Shown: one piece after another, positions 21,505-33,000 of the stretch
Position numbering within the stretch: the stretch's first letter is position 1
Layout: each line of letters begins with the position of its first letter
Assembly: GCF_041146795.1 (NCBI RefSeq)
Contig: NC_135169.1
Coordinates: forward strand, 13,285,585 to 13,349,584
Reading direction: 5' to 3'
DNA length: 64,000 nt
Source: Maylandia zebra
Taxonomy: Eukaryota; Chordata; Actinopteri; Cichliformes; Cichlidae
The notes under the pieces: model-generated
Told to the model about the DNA's origin: nothing
Database searches by the model: none
The model's input: only the letters and a program-made list of their open reading frames with translations
Translations under genes and position numbers: made by a program

Positions 21505-21874
21505 TATGGGCTCAAATTGTGGTCATAAATATTTTGTACTTGTAAATCAGGATTTGTATGTGTAAAAAAGAATTTGTGTGTGTGTGTGTAAAAAAGATTT
21601 GTATGTGTAAAAAGAATTTGTGTGTGTGTAAAAAAGCCAAACCCATGTGTTCTCTGATTGACATGACATTGGCCAATCAGATGAAAGGACGAAAAATAGG
21701 GTCACAATTCGTACTTGTAACTTGAAACTTGAGTGCAGACTATCTCACGTATTTTTTGGCTAAGTCCACACACAAATCTTTTTTAAGCACACACAAATTC
21801 TTTTTACACATACAAATCTTTTTTTACACACATACAAATCCTTATTTACAAGTGCAAAATATTTTGAGCCCATA
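21505..21874. mobile_element. Palindromic MITE, TIR TATGGGCTCAAA
   Basis: The two arms are inverted copies over roughly 100 bases each, starting TATGGGCTCAAATTG and ending TTTTGAGCCCATA. GATCCCC is found directly outside both ends, giving a 7-bp (perhaps 8-bp) target duplication. The arms contain a short internal period built on TTTGTATGTGTAAAAAAG. There is no coding capacity. RNA from it would fold into a long hairpin. Confidence 0.8.
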
Positions 21875-21891
21875 GATCCCCCCGTGCTGTC

Positions 21892-23734
21892 CAGGGGCGG
21901 AGCGGGGGTATGGCTTACTGGGCTTAAGCCCGGGTTGTTTTGTCAGAAGCCCGGGGTCTTTTGGAGTGTAATTTTTTCATAGTTAGATGCCTGGCTGACA
22001 ACTGTATAAAACAAAAACTACACACAATATTCGAAGCACATAGTGCACACTGTGGGAATTTACGACTGTGCGTGAATCCCCCCTGATATTGGTATGATCC
22101 GAGCTCAGACACTAAGCGGGGGGCGGGGCAGCTGCTGCCTGCCAGTGCGCTGTTGGAGAAACGCAGCCAGGCAGACAGAGGAGAACTGAAGTTTGACCAG
22201 GTACCAAAGCAAATCATTTGTACTGTACAAATAATGTAAATATGACGGTGAATCACGAAAGATTGATATCAAACTGATCACTTGACCAATATTACGTTAC
22301 TCGCTCTTCAAGTGAATCAACAAATGGCGAAATGAAAAGCCGAACAACAACAATGCTGTTTCTTTAGAGAGTCTCAGCTTACATGTGTTTATTTCATATT
22401 TTCAATTGTTTCCCTCCATGGCTAAATAAATCGGTTTCAGTAATGCACTGATATACAAGAATGGACATAAGGGGCTTCTTTCAAAGAAAAACTCAGGTAG
22501 ATGTTATTTTATATATTATGCTTTGTATGTTGTTCAGTATAAAATAAATAAATATTGAAATATCTTTTGAATTAGTTAAATGTCAGAATAAAGAGAGACA
22601 GAGCTTCTATTTTTTATCACTTTCATCAAATTTAGGAGCACATGTACACTAAGTTTATTGTTAATTAATAAGAAACTGCAGACGATTCCATTCTGAGCTG
22701 AAGAAGCTTCTGATTGGTTCGTAGAGTCCATGTGAGTAAACTGGTGGCACAGCTGTGGATGCATACAAGGCAAAACACAGAGCCTGTTTCTGTGACATGG
22801 GAACATCAAGAGATGTCAACAAAACACCAGGAAGAGAACTGTGGAGCTCCATAAATGTGGCTCAAGTTTGAATACAATTTGGTGCCATTTACAATTAAGA
22901 AATACAGACAGTTTATCTCTTTACTCTTAAAGTTAACAAATATGTTTTTATATTTATCAATCTAAAAAAATAACATTTAGTCTGATTTGATGTTACAATT
23001 AAAAAAGTGTTTGTGTGTAAATATCTGGTTTCAACTGTATATTTGATGATTGTCAGCACAAAGAAGGAGAGAGGAACACACAGAGAGAGGTGAAACAAGA
23101 GCAGGTGAGACTCACATGTTAGTCACATGGTTGTTTACCAGAAGTATCACCGTATCACAGGACCTCATGTATCTCGTACCTAGTGTTTCTTTTTAGGTTT
23201 GTTATTTTTCAAATTCTATATTTATTAAGTTTTGCAGGCTTGTTTGCACAACAAGGATAAATAATTATATAAACTTTTCTCAATCTAAATATTGGACTTT
23301 GGTAGAATTAAAAAATAAGTGTAGTGCAGGTCTATGATGATTTTTAGTGCTGCTATCATCTAGTTCTGATTCTGGTTCTGTCTTGGTTAAGTCCTCAGTA
23401 GTCCTGATTTTGAACTGTTGTAGTCCTGTTTTAATTCCGGATCAGTTCTGGGTCTGGTTGAATTGGGGTTTAGTCCCTGTGTCTTGATACAGCCCTGATT
23501 TTGTTCTGCCTTGCTGCTTAATTAAAAACCTAGCTTAAGGTGTCCTGTATATGTGATATATTTTTTTCCTATATGAAGTCATTCTTTTTTGAACAAAACT
23601 CAAAACAGAGCCAATTAATCTTTCAGTCATTTCTACCTATTCTACATATTCTAAAAAAAAAAAAAAAAATCCCACATGCATACTACCCTTTAGGGCTAAG
23701 CCCCAGGTGTTTCAAATGTCTGGCTCCGCCTCTG
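21892..23734. mobile_element. hAT-like element, TIR CAGGGGCGGAGC
   Basis: The ends CAGGGGCGGAGC and GCTCCGCCTCTG are inverted copies, and the perfect 8-bp duplication GTGCTGTC flanks them (21884-21891 and 23735-23742). The sub-terminal parts (GGCTTAAGCCCGGG and GGGCTAAGCCCC) are also related in inverse. The 1843-bp body has no transposase that I can recognise. It lies directly upstream of the topors first exon. Confidence 0.85.
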
Positions 23735-23849
23735 GTGCTGTCCCTCACACCCTGTGCTGCAGATTGCATTCAGAATCCTCGTACCATCACCCCACCCAAC
23801 TAGGTGGCAGTGATAAACTGATTGTGGGGGCTGACCACAGAAGAAGACG

Positions 23850-24030
23850 AAGAAAACTCGACTGTCATTGTATTTCCCATCATCCATCGCGGCGTTTTTC
23901 TCGTTCCAGCTGTGAGGAGCGTCGCTTCTGAGGACAGTGACAGGCAGATGTGTGTGTTTCTCACAGCAGTCGGTTTCTAAACGGATCGATACAGTGTGTC
24001 CGGGGCCATCGCTGAGCTCGGTGACGGCGG
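23850..24030 (+). promoter_or_regulatory. topors 5' UTR and promoter-proximal region
   Basis: A moderately CpG-rich stretch (TCGCGGCGTTTTTCTCG, GGAGCGTCGC, CTCGGTGACGGCGG) directly precedes the first topors exon. No TATA box is obvious. The transcription start is not visible, so the limits are approximate. Confidence 0.45.
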
Positions 24031-27000
24031 ATGCCGCTGAAAGCGCGGAGCTCGACCCGGAGGAGGAGAAAGAATCCGGATGAGGAGCAACCCGCGGAGC
24101 CTGCTGCTTCCTCAGCTCAGGTACGAAGCTAACAGGCATGCTAACAGGCTGGGGGAAGCCGTTTGTTTGAACCCGGCTAGCTTTGGTTAGCATGTTGGTC
24201 TGGTAGCAACCTCGGCATCGGTCCTGCTAGAATATGTTGTAAGTAATAAAATAAACAATATAATGTTTTAAAACATCATTGTTGTTATGGAGAAAGAATT
24301 AAAGAGTAAAGCCAAGTAATTAAACGCAGATTTTTATAATGACCGTAGAAAATAACAAATGTGGGCTAAATGCTAACAGGCAGGGAGCTTCTGTTAGCCA
24401 GAGATAGCATGTAGGGTTTTTAAGCAACGATGAGCATCCCTAGCTTGAAAATCTTTAAACAAAAAAACATATTTAATTTAAACAATTAGATTTTTCGCGA
24501 ATAATCTTTGCAAAATTAAAGGTCTTTATAGAATTGATAGAATTAAGCAAAATGGAAGGCTTAGGTAACAGCTAGCTGGTGTGTTAGCAGGCTAACAAAC
24601 TCAGGGGAGTCCTTCCGTGTCGGTAATTGGGTGAATAATTAGAATAATAATCAGTGTTAATATTAACACAACTGTGTGAAGGGTTTCCACAGACGGAGGG
24701 TTAAACAGACGGATGATTTAAACAAACAGAGGCTCTGACAGGTGCAAAGTGTTTACCGCAGTGTTCAATCCTGACTGTGAGCTTCAGTTAGTCAGTGTTA
24801 GCACGCTAACATAGTGGCTACAAGGAGCATCAGTGAAGTATAAATCTATAAAGAACAGCACCACAAGAGGGGCTTTGATTTACAGTTAAGTTATTTTTCA
24901 ATAAAAAGTCAAATATAAAAGCAGAAAGTCAAATGGGTAGCGAAATTTAAAGAGTGACAAAGAAGCAGTAGCTGCTAGCTGTGTTGGTGCCACAGCTTTC
25001 CTGTGTTTTTAGATCAAAGTGAAGCACTGGGGAGCCATGTGACCTGATTAATTTGTAATCCAGGACTTTGTTTTTGTTCTCAGCAGGTGTCATTTCACCT
25101 GTACTCAACAGTTCTGAATCCTGAAAGCTGAATAAGGACACATTTCTTCCTGCGTTGTTTGTTTTCAGGTGATGGCACCGACGCGAATGAAGCTGCGCGT
25201 TCGCCGCCGTGACAATGCAGCCGCAGGTGCTGCAGGACGTGGTGCTGCGCTGGAGGAAGATGAAGAGCAGAAGAGTCGAGAGAGTGGCAGCAGGAGGAAA
25301 AACGCTAGCAGATCTTCTACTGCGGCCACATCCTCCTCGTCCTTGTCTCCACCCGCGTCCTCCGCCTCAACGTCAGCACGCCCCCATCTGATGGCAGCAG
25401 AGGAGGCGTCGCCTGACTCCAAGTGCCCCATCTGCCTGGACCGTTTCAACAACTTGGCATTCCTGGACCGCTGCAAGCACCGCTTCTGCTTCCCGTGCAT
25501 CCAGGAGTGGTCTCACAAAAAGCCAGAGTGTCCGCTTTGCAAGCAGCCCTTTGCTTCAATCTTTTACCGGAACCAAGCTGAGGATGACTTCAAGGAATAT
25601 ACGCTACGCTCAGCGCCCCCCAGCAGCAGCGTGGCCGCTACTGTGGCAATGGTGGCAGCGATGGCGTCAGCTGCAAGAAGCAGCCATCAAATGAGGCTAA
25701 TGCTGAGGCGGCACCGGGTCTCAGAGGCTGGCGAGACAACAACAAGGAGGCGGCGGAGGGAGAGAGGGGCCAGAAGGGCGGAGGAGAGGGCAGGGAGTTG
25801 GGAGTGGTACCTCGATTCCCCTCCCCTTCCACTCCCTCCTCTTCCTCACCCTCCAGTCGTTGCTGAGGACAGTGAGGATGGGGAGGAACAGAGGATAAGA
25901 GGAGGTGCTGATTTGGTGGAGCGCGGTGTGATATTTGAAGGACTAACAGGCCTTGGAGGGGCAGTGGCACCCATTGCCCCCAATGACCGGGCATCACGGC
26001 GACTGATGACTCGCTTAGCGGCAAGGCAGCGTTTGCAGCGTGAAGGTGGAACCGTGCGTCGACTTAGGGAGAGAGAGACGGTGGCTTTTCGCCGTGGCCT
26101 CTATCGCTGTGGCATTCGGGTCCGTGGGGTTGCCGGAGTACACGGCAACGAGGGACAGCGTGACATCACGGCAGATAGCTTCCGTCGGAACCCTGCCCAC
26201 TTGAACAGGCTCCGCCCCTGGCTGCGGAGGGAGCTCACGGTGCTGTATGGCTCGCACACCTCGTTGGTTGACATCGTTCAGCGCATCATCATGGCAAGGC
26301 TCGCCCGCCACGGCCTGGAGAATACACCCAACATAGAAGAAGAGTTGCGGCCATTCTTGCTGGCACGCACTGAGCACTTCCTGCATGAGCTCATCAGCTT
26401 CGCCCGCTCGTCGCTCAGCCTGGAGAACTATGACCTGCAGGCGGTGTACGAGCCACCGGACACTGCAGTGGAACTGGATGGGATGAGCAGCTCGTCCGAT
26501 GGCAGCTCTGTCATTGCCATCTCCGAGGGGGAGGATGAAGAGAGGGGGGCAGGGGGAGGGTCCGAGGAGAGGCTGGGGAGGGAGGTGGGAGCTCAAGATG
26601 ACCCCATCCAAACAGCGAGTGTCCTTAGCCTTTCGGGTTGGGACGATGAAACCCCAGGCCCCTCCTACTCCACCGCCGAGCCTTCATCTTCGTTCAGTCC
26701 TGCCCTGCCGGAGGCAGCCAATCAGGATGGAGGAGAAAGGCAGGGAGAAGAGGATGAGTGTCTCATCGTTGGGTACAAGAAGCCGATTGCAGAACGGACG
26801 CCAGAGTTGGTGCAGCTCTCCTCTGACACAGAAGAAGAGGAGGTAGAGAAGAAGAAAGAGGAGGAGGCTCCTCCTCCCCCCTCTGCAACACCTCCCCTCT
26901 CTTACCTACCAGCGATCCCTCCCTCCACATCAGGTACTTACAGAGAGGAGCAGGACAAGGGGCAGAAAATTGGCGAGGTGGCAGGACAGCGCTCGCGTGC

Positions 27001-30000
27001 ACGCTCATGGTCAGGGAGCTCTGGTCGGAGCAGGAGCTCTGTGTGCACGCTCAGCCCGGCGACGCCTGGAGAGACTGAGCGGCAGCAGGAGATGGGGAGC
27101 TGGAGAGACAGGAAGTCCACCAGTGAGGCAGCAAGAGAGAAGAGGAGGAAGAGAAGGCAAGAACGCAGCAGCAATCAGCACAGGAAAAGTGGCACTCTGT
27201 TCAACCCAAATCGCTCCATTTATCCCGCCATGATGCGGCACCGCTCCTCGCCTCCGTTTGACTCCAGCGCTGACTCCAGCTCCCCGCCGTCGCCCAGCCC
27301 GCCGGACTCCAGCTGGGAGTACCCCTGCGCCCAGGTGTCCCCTCTCACCTCCTCTGCCTCTTCACCATCCCTCTCCTCGTCCTCACCACGTCCTCCCCCA
27401 CCACCACCGCGGACGCCACCGACGCCCACGCTGTCCCCCAGCGACAGCGCTCATCACGGAGAAAAACCCGGCGGGAAAAGGAAATGCAAGAGCCGCCACC
27501 TGGACAACAATGTCAAGGATCCCACATGGAGGCCGAGCGGCAGTGGCGGTATTCGCAAGGAGAAGAGGAAAGAGAGGAGGAAGAGGAAGGAGCGAGACAG
27601 AGGAAGGAGAAGGGAGAGGCACAGGCGGGCGAGCAGTGGCTACGGTGGCGAGAGGTAAGAGGCCACTGGATTTATTATTATTATTATTAGACTTTCCAGA
27701 AGAGTGTAAATTATCAGTGGTCTATTATTGACTGTTTTTGACAAATTTTGATTTGCAGGATAAGCCGGTTTCACCCACCACCCTCACCTCTGATTTGGGT
27801 TTCATTTGACTTGTACCGTATTTTTCGGACCATAAGGCACTCTGATTTTCTTCAAATTGACAAAAAGGTTGTTTTAAAATCACAGGACAGTGCTTTGAGT
27901 GAAAAACTTGAGCTACTAAGTTTTTCGGTAATTTGACACATTTATTTTGCCGACTGAAGCTACCACAAAGCGCGACTTGCACAAGCAGACATGATGTCAC
28001 TGGTTGTACGGTGAAACTAAGAAACATTTCCTACCTGGGATGTTGCCTGTTGGTTCTCATCGTTTTGACCTCTTGTGATTTTCAAAATCATGTAAATGAA
28101 TTCCCCACAGGGGATGTGATTTTGAACCCATAAATATTAATGTAAAAGCGTTCCCGCAGGCCAGTGGTGCCTAGCAACATTGTTTATACATTTTGATGTG
28201 ATGGCTGCTTCTAGCTAGATCTGATTGATAGGTAAACAGAAGAAGCAAGTGTTTAGGTTTTGAAAATGATTATCTTTGGTTAATCACTAAGCTGCAGCTC
28301 TTTATTCAGGGGACGATGCACGAAAAATGAATCCTTTACCACGAGAGATCAGCATTAACGTATTCCTCTTTATTCTGGAAACAGACACAGTTTTGTTGTA
28401 TTTTCTTAAGTTTAAATGAACCTCAGTCTAATATTAATGTTTGGGATTTTCTTTTCAGCAATGAAAAGGCTTCATGTTCGCGTGTTGTTTCTCCTCTTAC
28501 TGTTGATTTCTTTTTTTAGAGTTGCTTTCCTGACTCTAAAACTGTCAGCTGAAACATCTCACCAGCTGTTGTGTGAAGTGCTCAGCTCAACAGATGAGGA
28601 AGACCTCTCAATAGCTTCCTGTGGTTCAGGTGTTTTAATGACGTTTCCAGAAGTTGCTCACTCCATGCTCTCCCTCTGCAGCAGCCGGAGGTCCAGACAA
28701 GACCGCAGCCCCAGCGTGGAGATCATCTACGAGGGCACCATCACCGCCGACGGGGCGCAGCCTCCTGCCCACAAACGGCGCCGGAAACGTCATCGCAAGG
28801 CTCAGCAGAGCAGGTACGAGGTGTCACACTGCTGGGAGGGGAAAAAAAGGTTTGTTTTAGCACGTTACACAAATTCATACAGCTGACAGTAATTAACACG
28901 TAAAGAAGAGTCTGAGACGAAGCGAAGTGGTCGTCACCTGATTAACTGTGAAATCAGTTATTTTAAATGAACACAGTGATGAAACACTTCTGTTGATCAT
29001 TATCAGGTGTACCGTTTGCACAGGTGATATCAGTTTTTGAATGTGAGATGTTACACATCCACTCTACAAGTCTTTGTCAATCCCTGCATCACACTTTGCT
29101 CACAGACGGGGAACAGAAATGCTATTTAGAAATTACAGGCTGCTACATTTCTGCTGCTACATTTCCAGCCTAAAGGTGGATTTTTCTGCCTGTATTTCTC
29201 TGGTTTGTTTAGGATATATTACTTTCTTTCGAGGAGGGGGCCTAAGGGTACATCTTTCGCCATCTTACAATGCTGTGATTGCAGCCATTCCCCAACTCTC
29301 TGTGAATGGTACTCATGGCCATTGATCAGTGGGTTTTGGTCAGTGGTTGTTGATCAATGGTCATGACAATTTGCATAATTAAGATTAAGGAACTGACCTC
29401 CCAGCCCATTGTTCCTTCAGTGGGCTGGTTTCAGTCATTATGCAAATGTACTGTTTATAACAGGGGTGGGCAATTCTAGGCCCTGAGGGCCGGTGTCCTG
29501 CAGGTTTTAGATCTCACCCTGGGTCAACACACCTGAATCACATGATTAGTTCGTTACCCGGCCTCTGGAGAACTGCAGGATGTAATTTAGCCATTTAAAT
29601 CAGCTGTGTTGGTTCAAGGACACATCTAAAACCTACAGGGACACCGGCCCTCGAGGCCTGGAGTTGCCCACCCCTGGTTTATAAGATTTGGGGAAACCTG
29701 CAGTCAGCTGAGACTGAAGAAGTCACTTTGATGAGTGACGAAACCTTTCTCCCACAAAACGCTACGTCCAGATGAACAGAATCAGCTTTTGGAGATTTAC
29801 TTTCCTGGATGATTGAGAATGCATCAAGACATTACTTTCTTTGTTAGTCCAAAAGTGATCTGCTGCACTGCGTCTTCTTTTAAAGGGAACCCCGGCTATC
29901 AAGACATGTTTGCGTTAAAATATGTACTGTGCTTTCAATAACACATGTGGTATTAAAATACGCCAAATGTTTTCCTTTTAAACACATTTTATATAAAACC

Positions 30001-33000
30001 ATTTACCAGTAGGCCGCCATTGTTATTTACTTCTCAATACACTCTGGGTAGTGACGTCATATGGTTGCACCGCATCGAGTTCACAGTTAGCAGTGCACTG
30101 GAAATGGCTTCTGTTCAACCTTTCCAGTTTGAACCAGATCAAACCGAGAGAGCGAATGAAAATAGTCAACAAGTACTTAGTTTAGATGAAGATGAAAACA
30201 ATCCGTCACACGAGGACGAGAGAGTGAGGGAAAACTACTGGTGTCTATGCGGCTACTGCTTGCCAATGGCAACGGCGACTGAGAAGGTTTGTTGTAAAGT
30301 ACCAACTTTTTTTAAGCCGTTTGTCTTAATCCAGATGTTCTTTGGGCAGCCATGACCGGTATCTGGTCTTTAAGTGATAACATGATGAATCGTGCTTCCA
30401 GGCCCAAAGTTGTCTGCATTTAATAAGACTGTTGTGTTTTTAACATGTTTTAATGTTTTGTATCTTGTTCGATTTAATCTCAACAAGCCCCTAAAAACAG
30501 TCAGTGATCACTGTCGGCTTCTCGTGGTTTTTATTACCGCTAATCATTTTAAAGCTCAGTTTTTAAACCCTTGCGATGTAACTACAGACCAGCCCATGCA
30601 GCAGTATATTAATGACTAACCTCGTATTGTGGATGGATTATCTCGGTGGTTCTCCTGATGTTTGGTTCGTTTACAGCATCCTGCCATGAGCTGTGTCGCT
30701 AGCGGCATGTAGCACATCATTATATACCAGCTAGCCCAACTTCAGTAACCCTACAAACGTCACTGCTGTTTAGTTTTCTGTCTTCATTTATGTTGGAAGT
30801 GATAACAGAGCTGTACGTTTACGTTTTTTTTTTTTTTTTTTTTTCCAGAAATCTCTCAGTCAGAACATGATCTATCGTGTTTCACCTGTCTATCCAGTCG
30901 TTAAGTGATGACGTGATGAATCCTACTTCCGGGCCTAAAGTAGTCTGCGTTTAATATGGCTTTTGTGTTGCTAACATGTTTAATGTTAAGTATTTTCTTC
31001 TATTTAAGAAAAGCTCCTAAAACAGTCAGTGATCACTGTTGACCTCCCTCGGATTTTATTACCGCTAATCATTTATTTAAGCTCAGTTTTTAAAACCTTA
31101 GGATGTAGCTACAGCCCAGCCCATGCAGCAGTATAAGAATGACTAACCTCGTATTGTGGATGGATTATCTCAGTTGTTCTCCTGGCTGAAGTTTGGTCCT
31201 TTTACAGCATCCTGCCATGCGATTACATTTGTTCCTGACCACCGAGAACACTCACGGTAACTTTTATCCAGTGAGAAAAAAAGTTAGCTTGTTTATATTA
31301 TGCTAACATAGCTGTGTCGCTAGCGGTCACGTAGCACATCATTATATACCAGCTAGCCCAACTTCAGTAACCCTACAAACGTCACTGCAGTTTAGTTTTC
31401 TGTCTTCATTTATGCTGGAAGTGATAGCAGAGCTGTACGTTTTAATTTGTTTCCAAAACCCCGCAGTCAGGACATGCTATATTGTATTTAGATAGCAGGA
31501 AGTTAGCTCGCTAGCTTCTAACTTCTAACTCCGTTAAATGTTATAAATTCCGTTTTCATGGATGCCTGGATGTTAAACTCAATTAACTCAATTGTTAAAC
31601 ACCTGGTAGAGCAGAACGCTGATCATTTTATTAAATATGAAAGACTTTGGACAGTTTTTCTACTCTCAGTAATGCCATAGTGATCGTTTGATATATGGAC
31701 CTGCAGCGGAGTTTAGACCCAGACACGGCTAGTGACGTCAGACTTAACGACGGGATTTCCACCCTGCAATGTTAGTGATGACGTCCAATTCCAACAAAGT
31801 GCCAGCAGCAGCAGTATTATACTGCAACAGTTGTAACACAGGCATTATATCCAGTAACGCAGTCTAAGTTTAAGGACCTGCAAACGGTGACATCACCGCA
31901 GCTCTGTAACATTTACACCAAACTTTGCAAACATAAGTCCTCTGTTCGTTAGCGTTCGTCCTCCAGCTTTACTGTTTATATTATGCTAACATAGCTTGTC
32001 GCGCTAGCGATCACGTAGCACATCATTATCATTAGCCCAACTTCAGTAACCCTACAAAAGTCACTGCTGTTTAGTTTCCTGTTGTCATTTATGTTGGAAG
32101 TGATAGCAGAGCTGTACGTTTTAATTTGTTAAATAAATCTCTCGGTCAGAACATGGTATATTATATTTAGATGGAAGCTAGCAAACTAATTGCCTGCTAA
32201 CTTCTAACTCAGTTAACGTAAATTCCATTTTCATGGATGCCTGGATGTTAAACTTAATTGTTACACCTGGCAGAGCAGAACGCTGATCATTTTATTACAG
32301 ATGAGCAAATTTAGACAGTTTTTCAACTCTCAGTAATGCTGCAGTGATCATTTGAGTTTGGGCCCAGACATGGCTAATAACGTCAGACTCAAAGACCAGA
32401 TAGTGCTGGTCTACCAAGTCGTAACCAGGTCACTAATAGGCAAGTTAATTAAAACTGTTGTTACACTTTAAAAAACAAAACAGGTTAGCTGAACGAAAGC
32501 ACCGATGGAAAACTGCCGACAACCAATACACGTCCTCGTCCCAGAATGCATTGTGTGCGAAAAAACATGGCTGGCATGGCATGGATGGAAACCCGAACAA
32601 AACACGCATTAGCAGGCTCTAATGCCTGTGTCTCAATCTCACGGCCCATGTCACCTCTACTTGCGAAAATTATTACTCTAAAAATTTTATATCAAGGCAA
32701 TAGGCAGAGTGTTACAGGCATAGCCCTAAAGAATGTAGCCTCATGGGCAGTTTAGTCCATGCTGCAGGGAGAATAGACTGCCATACCTGTTGTGTGCAAA
32801 AAAGGAGAGTTGAAAAGTACAAGTTGTCACCGAGCAGAAACGGGAGCTGGAAGCATGTAAATATAATAATGACCACTGCAGCCAAAAAGAGTGCCTGACA
32901 AGTCCAGTTGTAAGTAAGCTATTAAGACTTGACTGTACACGGTGTTCATGTGAAACAATAAGTTCCAGTGGAGTAGCGTTTCAACGCCTCTCTCTGTCTC

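Noticed and set aside
25638-27622. Minus-strand and other-frame open frames within topors exon 2
   Set aside because: They overlap the conserved RING-ligase frame and show only composition-driven sequence.
32546-32755. Open frame in topors intron 3 as a continuation of the P2RX7-like exon
   Set aside because: Its sequence does not show the expected P2RX7-C continuation, and no acceptor in matching phase was convincing.
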